Of a DNA stretch of 64,000 nucleotides, positions 21,438 to 32,000 are shown piece after piece. The notes under the pieces were generated by a model. It worked only from the letters and a program-made list of their open reading frames with translations, made no database searches and was not told the DNA's origin. How positions within the stretch are numbered: position 1 is the first letter of the stretch; the number at the start of each line of letters is the position of its first letter. Position numbers and translations under genes: made by a program. The stretch covers positions 382,001-446,000 of the forward strand of contig NC_053201.1 in NCBI RefSeq assembly GCF_905163445.1, read 5' to 3'. Source of the stretch: Pararge aegeria (lineage: Eukaryota; Arthropoda; Insecta; Lepidoptera; Nymphalidae).

Positions 21438-24089
21438 ATGGAATCAAATGTGAGGAATACTACACCACCTGAGTGGGAAGCAACTCAACCCATTGTGGGT
21501 ATGGAAATACAGATTTCGCCCAACGGTTCTTTGTATGCACGACCTGATAAAACCGTATATATGGAAAAATCCCTATCCGGATCATTACATGTATGTATTG
21601 CACATATGTATGCCATTACTTTTTAAATAGAGGGGATGCTGTTTCATACATTTTGTGTCTATTGAGATGAAACAGCTGATAATTATTTTTTAAGCGGAGA
21701 CTTCAATGAAGTCGGTTCTTGGTTTTTTATTTAAACCATTTTATTTCGAATCCAGGTGTAAATTTCTACATTACATTAATATTCGTTCGTTGTAGGTACT
21801 GAGAACGACAGCCAATGTCGAAGAATCCTCTGAACGACCTCGAATCCGGAGGAGGTTAGATTTAAATTCTTCACCTGATCTTGACGCTCCTGGGCCCTCA
21901 AATGAGGTTGGCAGCCAATTACTGAGAACAAAAGCCAATGTCGAAGAATCCTCTGAAGCACCTCGAATTTGGAGGAGGGTAGATTTAAATTTTTCACCTG
22001 ATCCTGACGTTCCTGGGCCCTCAAATGAGGTTGGTATTGATTTGTACAATTACATTTTATATCCGTTTTTGCACATTTTGTAACATTGTAATTAATCAAA
22101 CTTTTTTTGCAGCCAGTGCGGAATGTGGCAAGAGAGTCTTACGAGATGCAGCAACTCAGAATGTTAAATTTTGAAGATGAAAGCGATTCTGTTTCACCTA
22201 TACCCTCTCATGAGGTTAGTCAGTACAAGCCATGGATACCATTGTAATACCAAGTCAAATCTATAGTAGAGAATATTTGTCTATGTCAATAATTCCTATC
22301 TATCTAAATTGGAATTGTCCTAAACTTAATTCAATAAGAATAACTTAATTTCTACCGACATGTTTTTCAGGTCGTAAATACATATCTGACGTCTGAACTA
22401 GCTGAGGCTTTGGCAGTCGATTCAGGAAGTGAAGATGACGAAGAAGACGATCTTGATGAAAATGATTTACGCAGGATTTTGGAAATAGAAGAAGAAGGGG
22501 AAGAAATAGAAGAAAGAGGGGAAGAGGAAGTTATGTTAAATTATGATTTCACGTGGTCTCAAAATTTCGAAGAATTTACTGGTACAGAAGAGAGATTTGA
22601 AGTACAGCCAGGACCCACAGTGCAGGAAGATACTCCAATTAAAATATTTAAATCCATCTGGGATAGGTCTGTAATGGAAAAAATTGTCAAAGAAACTAAC
22701 TACTACGCATGGCAAAAAATTGCTGCTGCCGCCGAAGTCGAGGATGGTATTAAACCTAAATCCCGTCTCTATCAGTGGGAAGACACAACAGTAGAGGAGT
22801 TATACAAATTTTTCGGAATTATGATTTATATGGGAATATGCTACAGAAGCAGAATTGACGAGTACTGGACTACAGGCATACTAGGCATGCCAGAATTTAG
22901 AAAGCTAATGAGCAAAAACAGGTTCCTCTTACTGTTACGGTTTTTACATTTTGTTGACAACGATGAACTCGGTCCTAATATTCGCGGGTATGAGCGAAAG
23001 GTATCTAAAGTTGTTAATATTGTGGAACACTGCAACAAAAAATTTGGAGAAATATATATCCCACACAGAGCCATAAGTATTGACGAGTCGCTGCTGCTGT
23101 GGAAGGGACGCCTGAGTTGGATTCAGTGCATTCGTTCTAAGGCAGCACGATTCGGTATTAAAACTTATGAGCTCTGTGAGGCGGAAACCGGATATCTGGT
23201 AAAATTATACATATATGCAGGTAAAGGTGAAAATTCTGAACCTATACATGGCTTTACTGGCGCAACTTCAAAAGTCGTCCTCAAATTGATAGAAGATTAT
23301 CTAGGAAAAGGCTATTGTCTATACATGGACAATTTTTTTAATTCCGTTAGTCTTACACGGTTCCTGAAGCATAACCACACCGACGTTGTCGGAGTGTTAA
23401 ATCGACGAAGAGTCGACACTCCGTCAGATATCAAAAACTTAAGCGAAAGACAATTGCAGCGGGGGCAGATTGTCTCTCGCCACTGTGGTGACGTAGCAGT
23501 AACGGTTTGGAGAGATGTCAAGCTTGTGACCACAATATCTACGTTTCATAAGCCCGAAACTGCTCCAGGCCGCCGAGCAGGAGTCACTTACGAAAAACCC
23601 ATTGCAGTCCACAGTTATAATAAATACATGGGGGGCGTGGACTTAAAAGACCAGAAGCTCTCCATGTATTTATTAGAACGAAAACGAGGGCTAAAATGGT
23701 ATTTGAAAGTTTTTCGGCGCCTGCTGAACTGCAGTATTCTAAACAGTTATATCATACATAAATGTCGCAGCGCAGCAAATTACAGTCACAGGAAATTTCG
23801 TTTAATTCTAGCAGATGCACTCTGTAAGGAACATAATAAAATACAGCGCATAAGGCCTAATACCAGTGTGTCGTCCGGAGATAACAGTCGAAGCTGTAAT
23901 GGACATGTCCCAGACTACATACCAGTTGACACAACAAACCGGACTAATAAACGTCAAAATCGCCAGAAACGAGGACGTTGTGTGCAATGCCTAGCTAACA
24001 AACAACGAAAGGAAACAAACATAATTTGCTCGCAGTGTAAAGTGTTCCTGTGTGTAGGCCAATGTTGGCGTACCTATCACGAATTATGA
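21438..24089 (+). CDS. piggyBac-like transposase, four coding exons, intact
   Basis: Coding exons 21438-21590, 21796-22029, 22113-22214 and 22371-24089 all have AG/GT borders and are phase 0. Joined, they give 735 residues from ATG 21438 to TGA 24087-24089. The first three exons encode an acidic/proline-rich N-terminus with a 41-residue tandem duplication. The last exon carries an acidic run, then the DDE/D transposase core. The expected piggyBac catalytic aspartates are in SIDESLL (residue 401, codon at 23082), LYMDNFFNS (483, codon at 23328) and NKYMGGVDLKDQ (587, codon at 23640). The C-terminus is the usual cysteine-rich finger (CVQCLANK ... CSQCKVFLC ... CWRTYH), used for DNA-end binding in this family. 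No stops or frameshifts were found, so it could be active. It cuts and pastes DNA at TTAA in the nucleus. The coding exons before the main one are inferred from splice signals and frame only. Confidence 0.85.
21796..22029 (+). repeat. 123-bp in-frame tandem duplication inside transposase exon 2
   Basis: The second unit starts 123 bp (41 codons) after the first (alignable from 21799 and 21922). Shared peptides include ANVEESSE and PGPSNE. The two units differ by scattered substitutions, which shows the duplication is not an assembly stutter. Each unit ends in aatgag followed by gttgg, so the donor-like sequence is duplicated too. Confidence 0.85.
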
Positions 24090-24108
24090 ATAGACATAGA
24101 CATGCAGA

Positions 24109-24405
24109 AGTCGTGGTGGCCTAGCGGTAGAGCGCTCGCCTCTCATACGGGAGGTCGTGGTTCAAATCCCGGCGCGGACCAATGATATTTTTCAAGTCCG
24201 TATTTTTCTAAGAAAAATTACCACTGACTTTAAACGGTGAAGGAAAACATCGTGAGGAAACCAGCAAGTCGAAGAACCTAGCAAGTTTGAGGACTTGTGA
24301 TATCCACCAACACGCACTGGGTCAGCGCGGTGGATTATGATCCTGATTGGGTAGGCCATGCTCCTGCAGTGGAGTCGTTTAGAACGAAGGCTGATGATGA
24401 TAGAC
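24109..24405 (+). repeat. SINE B copy inside the piggyBac 3' region (tRNA-like head)
   Basis: The head at about 24111-24182 has pol III box A (tggcctagcgg) and box B (ggttcaaatcc), like a tRNA. The acceptor stem is mismatched and the body continues into gaaaacatcgtgaggaaacc and a gatgatgat tail, so it is a SINE and not a tRNA gene. It begins about 20 bases after the transposase stop codon. Confidence 0.8.
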
Positions 24406-24629
24406 ATGCATTCATGAATATGAAAATAACTTTATCGATTCGAGTCGATTTGAATTTATGTAGCATTTTTTGTTTTTGTAATAAAACCATTCCACTATAC
24501 CTACTTAGTTCACATTGTTTTATTTCTAAACTAAAATAGTTACAGTAGGTGATACAATAATAAAGTACAAAATAAAATTTAAAAATTAAAAAAAATGGAA
24601 CATCCTTTGTACAAATATACATGGCTTTG

Positions 24630-24647
24630 CCGGAACGCGGATCCGCG
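24630..24647 (+). repeat. piggyBac subterminal palindromic repeat (right)
   Basis: ccggaacgcggatccgcg, matching the left-end repeats, about 70 bp from the right TTAA. Confidence 0.75.
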
Positions 24648-24719
24648 CGTTCGTATCACTCTGTTTTTCGCGGCAGATAGCGTAATTGTCAAATGGCTGC
24701 GTCCGGCATACCAAATTAA

Positions 24720-27700
24720 ACATAATTTGCTATAATCCGCGAATTGATCTTTATACTACACACCAGACAGATATCCAAATCCTACACTACACACGTTTCA
24801 CGCCGACACCGAAGCATCCTCAGATGTTACTTATGATTGTTTGAAACTACTACGCTACTATAAGAATTGCTATTTCGCAGCGAAATGCCAAAGAAATATT
24901 TTGTAATGTAAACAATTTATATCCATATCAATCGAAACTTTATTAACTAAATAGATTATTAAATAAAATCGCGCCATCCTTTTAATTCAGGATATGGAGA
25001 AACGGATAGCACTACTTTTAGTTGTTAATTTTGAAATTTTAGAGTCACTGACTGTTTCCAATTATTTTTAAACTACATCCCCAACTTAGAGGAACATTTT
25101 ACAGTTCCTATTTTTTAGGCGTATTTCTTTAAAAAATAACCTTACATCTAGGTGTTGGTCTTATATTCAAATTTAATGATTAAGATCTTCGAAGTTATGA
25201 GGACATGACTATTCAATAGTTGCAGCAATAAACACTATAATTTCAATTATTAATAGTGCATACAAGGGAGTCGGTTTCTTTTTTCCGCCTATTACTTTTG
25301 TCCTATTATAAAAAATCCAGCCCTCTGCAACAGCCAGCGACCCTGAACTTAATTTAACAGTATCAATAATATACTTAAAGATTATTCTTAAAATCTAACC
25401 CTTTAAAATATTCCAATCTGTAAAACTTGTGCAAATGTAAATATAAAAGGCACTTAATGCTGGACATTTTAATAACAAAACAGCACAGTCTGATTAAAAT
25501 GGACCTATTATACCTTATCAATGCCAGCGCTCCTGGCAGTACGTTCGTGAAGTAAAGATTTAGAAGTAGATACAAGAATGTGCGACTTTAAAACGAATCA
25601 ACAATAAACGTACGATTTAAAAAATATTATGAATAAATGCAAGAATATAAATCTTATATAAATGGTTCCGATTGTCCAAACCAAGCAATTAAAAAAAAAA
25701 TCCACAGAAGTATCTCTACGTCATCAAATCAGTAATGATCCGTAGATATATTAGGGTTACCGACATAGCTCAACGAGTCGTGAAGCTAACGTGGCAGTGG
25801 GCGGGTCACTTTTTGGTGACGTAAGGTGCTTGAATTGCGACTCCGCACTGGTACAGCGTTGGTCGACCCCCACCGTGGTGGACAGACATCTCTATCGGTT
25901 GATATCATGATGACAGCAAGATTAAAATCGATAACCACGACCAAAGTAAATACGCGTCACACTAAGATTATAATCAAAAGGACGTTTACCGTCTTTTGAG
26001 GTGCGAAAACCTATTTCCATGTATTACCGAAGGGGTATTTCCCCTTATCGGTTTTCAAACGGACCCGGAATGTTTGAATATAATAAAACGATCTGAATTT
26101 TAGATTTCAGATTTTCGACTTATTGTGCTGTTTTATCTATGCCCGCCCTATAAAACGATACAAAAACATCACCATACATAGTGTATATAGAATATAATAT
26201 TATGTATAAAACAACCATCCACGACTATCAACTAATTTCAGTAAAATGTTTTAAACATATAGGAATAAATTTTGTTTTTGTAGAGGAACTTTTAAGACCA
26301 TAGAGTTCAGGAATGTTCTTTGTATAGGAATGAGCTAACCCCCATTCTCTGTAAGGCTGATCATAGGTCGAATAATTAATCGATACGAACTTCTAATAAG
26401 GTAATAAGATTCTCATAGGGTTGACAACATTTGTTGATAAAATGAATATACAAGTGATATTTGTGATAAGACTCTTCGACAACCCGATCTAAAGTTGACC
26501 ATCAAGTTTTTTGACCGCTTATTTGTTCAGCTTTTCAGGAACTAGAGGTTAGAGATTCGGACCGACCACATTTTTTTCGTTAGATAAGTTTAATATGATA
26601 AAAACGTCATTCAGTAGAATGCACAACCAACCAACAAATATAACCGATTTGGTTTGAAACAACCAATATACAATGTAAGTAAATTCCGTATTAACTCATA
26701 ATTACAAGTCAACAAAACACACTAAATTCTTATATATTTTCTTTCATTCAATGTGTGATAAGAAAACATATTTTTTTTTTGTACTGCGGTCGGCATTATA
26801 CTATGAAAGTTTCAAGAAAGGTGATCGCTTCTATGGTAGGTGGTAGTGTTACAGTTCTTAAATCAATTTACAAGTGGTAGGTATCCTACCGTTAGATCCA
26901 TTATCACAAGCTCAATTTATAACTATCACACAACTTCAGCCTTATATCAATTAATGGATGATATCCAAATAAGTAAAGTTTCTCCTGTTAACATTTTCAC
27001 TTATGAATCTCCTTTTGGCAACACAGATTATCAAGCCTCAATCTAAACCTACATATGTAAGGCTAAAACGATTTTGATGGACTTTCATGCAGGGAGAGGA
27101 CTTTACCAAGATTAGTAATAAAGGCTTTTTAATAATACTTCTGGAAAACCATCTCATAAAAACAGAGCAAGGCTTCGCAGGGCCGCCCTGTGTCCATCAA
27201 CCCGAGGCGTTGGTTTTAAGCCTCGTGTGCTCGTAATCACACCGGCAACAGACCGGAAGACATCATTGCTGTTTACCGGCAGAAATAAGCATGACGGTCG
27301 TACTTATTTTAAATATATATCCGATGCAATGAGATTTTTTGAGAGTTAGTACGACTTTGCAAGTTAGCTCTTTTTACCTTGAGGAACGGAGACAAAAATT
27401 CGTGCTATATATATATACGTATAAATCACGTAAGAAAATAACAGTTTTAATATAAAGATCGATTATTCTCTATAAATTGTAGTAATTTCCGAGTGTTCAT
27501 CAAGTATTCGACGCAGATATAAGGTGACAAGTGCCAAAAGGACGTTCGTATGTGAAAACACACTACAAGTGCGAAATTCACACTCGCCTAGGAGAACTTT
27601 TGTAGAGAACAGTAACAAAACCACTGAATCAGACACTCGTTCAAGTGTTTCATTATTTAAAATAGCAAATGGACAGAACATATCGTCATGATCATAAAAA

Positions 27701-28892
27701 AGTTACGTTTTCGCTGTTTTGGCTGCATTTTAATTTACCATAACACTTATCATAACTTAATCTGTGGTTACAAAAGATATAGATTCGGCTGTCTTATGTG
27801 TCTAAAAGGCCATTGTAAGGCATTTATAAAAATAATTTGGTTCATTTATAATAAAATTAGTAATGAGAATCGGATCTTGTTATAAACTTTTTCGAATACG
27901 ATATAATATTATGAGAAAAATTTAGGCCTAACTTAAAATGGCTATAATTTATTGTTAAGTTTGACGCAATTTAGATCCGCCTTTATTCTACGATCATAAC
28001 GAAATATTCGTTAGTTCATTTGACTTGAACGCAACAACACATCAATACAACAAAACTATTGGAAAAAAGAAAAACAAAAACTGATTTTAAAAGTACTTAG
28101 TAAACTACTTAATCCTTATAACCAATCAATCGATTTGTAAACTTTAAGATGATCTTTGTACGCCAAATACGGAATGTAATCCTACAGACTAAAGTACAAA
28201 GAATTTGTTCGTGAACTACCCTTCAATTCATAACTTTGTAAAATGATTGGTATAATGTAAAAAAAATTGTTCTCAACGAATAATTCCGCCTTTATGAAAA
28301 GCTTAGAGATTTTAGTTGAAATCAGTTTTGATAACTTTTTTAAGCAAGTGTTTTTTTCTCGTACAGCGATAAACTCTCGTTTCTATTTTATGCATTTGGC
28401 ATGCTAATTAAAATATGTATTTTTTGTAAAATATTTGCACTTTCAAGAAAGGTGCTGTAGTATTCTTTAATTTCGAAAGAAAAATGGCTCTCTTTCATAA
28501 ATAATGTAACTTTAAGCTTCTCGATACAGTATATGCAGCGTGATGTCAGTCGATGTATTTTACGAAACGAAGAGCAGTTCAATAGCTTGAGTATGAGATG
28601 CTAGCTCGCAATCGAAGAGTCGTTTTTGCATATCAATCTCTATAACGTCAAAGTAAAATGGCCGTTATTGCAGTAATTTCAGAGTCGCTAATGCCGTATT
28701 TCTGATTTCTATTTTATAAACGTTGCCAAAGAATTGCAGACAAATTTGAGCGTTACAAAATAATAAATAAGGTCTATTTTAAGATGTTCGAAAACGACTA
28801 GATACGAGCTAGCAAATCTTGTGATATGGAGCGACGTTATAAAGGGAATGACTTTGGAGGGTGGATGTGGAAGGCGAGCCGGCAGTCGCGGC
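24720..28892. other. Intergenic region with minor repeat fragments
   Basis: From 24720 to about 24850 is a copy of an unclassified interspersed repeat (also near 50800, 56335 and 62035). About 25780-25915 and 27175-27300 are short pieces of LINE-like repeats. The remainder is AT-rich with chance frames only. The part next to the transketolase stop (about 27950-28892) is probably its 3' UTR and downstream flank: minus-strand AATAAA sites occur at 27954-27949 and 27987-27982. Confidence 0.45.
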
Positions 28893-29065
28893 CTAGGCCT
28901 GCAGCAGCAGCCTGGCGGCGCCGGCGACGTGCGGCGCGGAGAGGCCGTGCTGGTGCAGCAGCTGGTCGGGGGCTCCGGAGCGCGGCACCTCCCGCACGCA
29001 CAGGTGCCGCACCACCACGTCGCGCTCCAGCGCCAGCGCCGACAGCACCGCCTCGCCCAGCCCGC
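28893..29065 (-). CDS. Transketolase exon 13 and stop (residues 566-622)
   Basis: GLGEAVLSALALERDVVVRH to GAARLLLQA, then TAG at 28895-28893. The VPRSGAPDQLL segment matches the conserved end of animal transketolases. The intron before it (29066-30457) contains the hairpin at 29200-29265 and a copy of the GC-rich repeat at 29318. Confidence 0.95.
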
Positions 29066-32000
29066 CTGCAACCCGCGTGGCACGAAATATTAACATTCAT
29101 AAATAAAAACTAAATGCCGATATCTACAATCGACTTACAAATCAGTGATATCTGCACACATAAACTACCTTTAATTTATGTGTATTTTAATCGAATATGA
29201 ATATTTCTTAAGTACAGTTCAACAGGTACAAACCCGTACCCGTTGAACTATACTTAAGAAATATTGATTAACCACGAGAATCTTAAGTTTAAAATCTTTA
29301 ATTACGAATATAAATAAGTGAATGTGTGTGTGCTACTGGCCACGCCGGCCGACGGCGGCCGCGTGAGTACGACACACGAGTTGCTGTCGCACTGCCACTT
29401 GGGGAGCACACGAGCTGTAGTGTACTCCGATGTAAAACAGTGCCAATTAAATAGTAAGGAGGAAACTACCTTTTATAAACAATACTATAAAGAGGTAAGA
29501 TTTTTGTTTGTTTGTACTAAATTGTTGTACAATTGTACAATGTTTTACCAATAAAAAGTTAAACTATCTAAGAAAATAAAACGTGTGTACTTATGCACAT
29601 GCGTTAGAAGTTATACTTCTTTGGCGGAACAAGATAAAAAAATTACAAAAATTTTATCTTACGCCTTATTCTACCTTTGTAGAGAAAACGTATTTAATAC
29701 ATTGAAGGTTTTATTATAACGCATTATCTAGTTATCCACGTGCGCGAGAATTTAGTTACATTTTACAATTTCACTCGCATGATATTTTCCTAACGCCGCG
29801 CCGCTAAAGAAGTATTACTTCAAAAAAAAAAAATAGAAACCCGTAAGAAAATTGCTGTAACTCTAACTAAAATTTTGCCTATAAAATTGATTATTCGACA
29901 TTCGTTGAGAAAATGACTGATGACATGAATAATTTTTCAGTGATCCAACATATTGTCTATTATTATTAAATATTTTAAACAATCTTAGCTATTGTCTATA
30001 ATGCATGATGGAACAGGTTATAGTGTGTAGAACTTTATCATTGGATCTGTATTTTGTCTAATAACAAGGTATCCTTTTGTAAAAAAATCCGGACTGTGGG
30101 GTCCCAGGCAGTACTTCTATTATCCGACAAATTGGTTAGTTCGACTCTGGCCTGAAAAACGTTTGTCGAATTACAACTCCACTGTATTCTGATCTATTTT
30201 AATTTTGACAGCCGATTGGCGCATTTTGCAGCGACCCTGCTTTCTGAGTCCGAGGCGAGTGTGATGAGCATGAATGTTTTTCGGTGTCTGGGTGATTATA
30301 TGTATATTCTAAGTATTTATGTATACTATTCATAAAAATTATTCATCAGTTATCTTAGTACCCATAACACAAGCAACGCTTACATTGGGGCTAGATGGCG
30401 AAGTGTGTATTGTCGTAGTATATTTGTTTATTTATCAATTTAAAAAAAATTGAGTACCGGCTTGGTAGTGGTCCTCCACCACGACGACCCGGCCGCCGGC
30501 CGCCTTGGCGTGCTTCCTCAGCGCCGCCTCATCCAGCGGCTTGATGGTGAAGGGATCCAGCACGCGAGCCTGCACGCCTGGGGGAGGGTTCGGCCAAGTT
30601 TTAGCACAAAACATACAGATATACTAAGCAATCTCGTATAGGAATTCATAAACTTCAATTATATAATGTTACATTTATAATATAATATTGCAAACGTATG
30701 TAACACCCTTGATTAGTTTGGGCGCAGCAATTTTTTTCCTTAATATTTCTATGAATTTCCAAAACATTCTATAGTAAGGAAACCAATTTTATTGAGTATG
30801 CTCAATATAAAAAAAAAACATTTACTGAATTAAACAATTGCTCTATGGGGTATTTTTTTATATTTCATTGCTTTAATTTTCATTTCAGTGTTCCGAACAA
30901 CAATGCGGTATTAAATTTCCCTGGTCTATGAAGAGCCAACAGCAAACTTACTCGGGTAATCTTTTTTGTTATCACCATCTCACAGTCAATTAAGCTATGA
31001 AGTTAGACCATACGACTAATCGGTTTCTACGCGGCATCGTACCGGAACGCTAAATCACTTAGCGGTACGTCTATGTCGGTATGGTGGTAACTAGCTTACG
31101 CCGAAGCCTCCTTCTAGATCAGACCAGAGAAAATTCAAAAATTTGAATATCGACCAACCACAATCCAACCACATCAAAACCACTCCACTTTAGAATGGTT
31201 TCTCGAACAAACGGTTCATACAAGTCAGCATTTGACAGTAATTATTTTACCTATAATGTTTTAAACGTTGTACCATAAAATGGGAAAAAGTTTGTGAGCT
31301 AGCAAGAAACATTCCGCGGGTGTGAAGTGACGTGCGCGGGTCAATTTCACTGTTTTTGGACGCAATGCACTGCGTACAATAATGGCCGACTGAGGGTTCT
31401 GTATGTTGTTAATTCTATGCAAATTTCCAAGCACGTGTCAGAGCAGCTATGGGCCGCCTCACCCTCTTGCGCGAGCGTGTCGGCGGCGGCCAGCGCGGCG
31501 TGCAGCGTGACGCCGGCGCCCACGAGCAGCACGCGGTCCGACGTTCCGCTGCGCACCAACTTGGCCTCGCCCACCTGCGCGCGGGACACACACACACACA
31601 CATTATTTATACTATTTGTAATTTTTTTATTCCACTACAAGTTAGCCCTTGACTCACCTGGTGGTAAGTGATGATGCAGTGTGAGATAATAGCGGGCTGA
31701 CCTGTTAGGGAGTATGGTAGTCATACTCCTAATCAGTTTCTACGCGACATCGCACCGGAACCCTAAATCGCTTAGCGGCACGTCTTTGTCGGCAGGGACT
31801 AACTAGCCACAGCTAAAGCTAGACCAGACCAGACCAGATAAAATTTGGAAATAATAATTTCCCAAATATGCCTTCTGCCGGGAATCGAACCCGGAATCTC
31901 CAACTTGAAACCACCAGGGAAGTCAACAAAATTAAGGATTTCTGCATATCATCTTTAAGTAACGGGACAGGCAGATGATGCACTCTGCCCAATGTAGCAT

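Larger units (their letters stand above)
20225..24719 (+). mobile_element. Complete piggyBac-like transposon carrying an accessory gene
   Basis: Bounded by TTAA at 20225-20228 and 24716-24719. Just inside, both ends carry ggtatgcc in inverted orientation (left TTAA-cctc-tggtatgcc; right, reverse complement, TTAA-tttggtatgcc), so the terminal repeats are similar but not identical. Subterminal palindromes of the type cggaacgYggatccRcg lie at 20238, 20271 and 24630 (forward; the first is imperfect) and 20783 (reverse). Inside, in order: a probable non-coding first exon ending near 20492, a 96-codon gene, the four-exon transposase, and a SINE. The right flank from 24720 matches another interspersed repeat (copies near 56335 and 62035), so the element landed in or beside repeat DNA. 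Confidence 0.85.

Noticed and set aside
24111..24182. Possible tRNA gene
   Set aside because: Boxes A and B are good, but the acceptor stem does not pair well and the sequence runs on into the SINE B body and tail.
28821..29113. GC-rich plus-strand open frames
   Set aside because: They are the antisense of transketolase exon 13 and its GC-rich codons. Similar shadows lie opposite exons 5, 9, 10 and 11.
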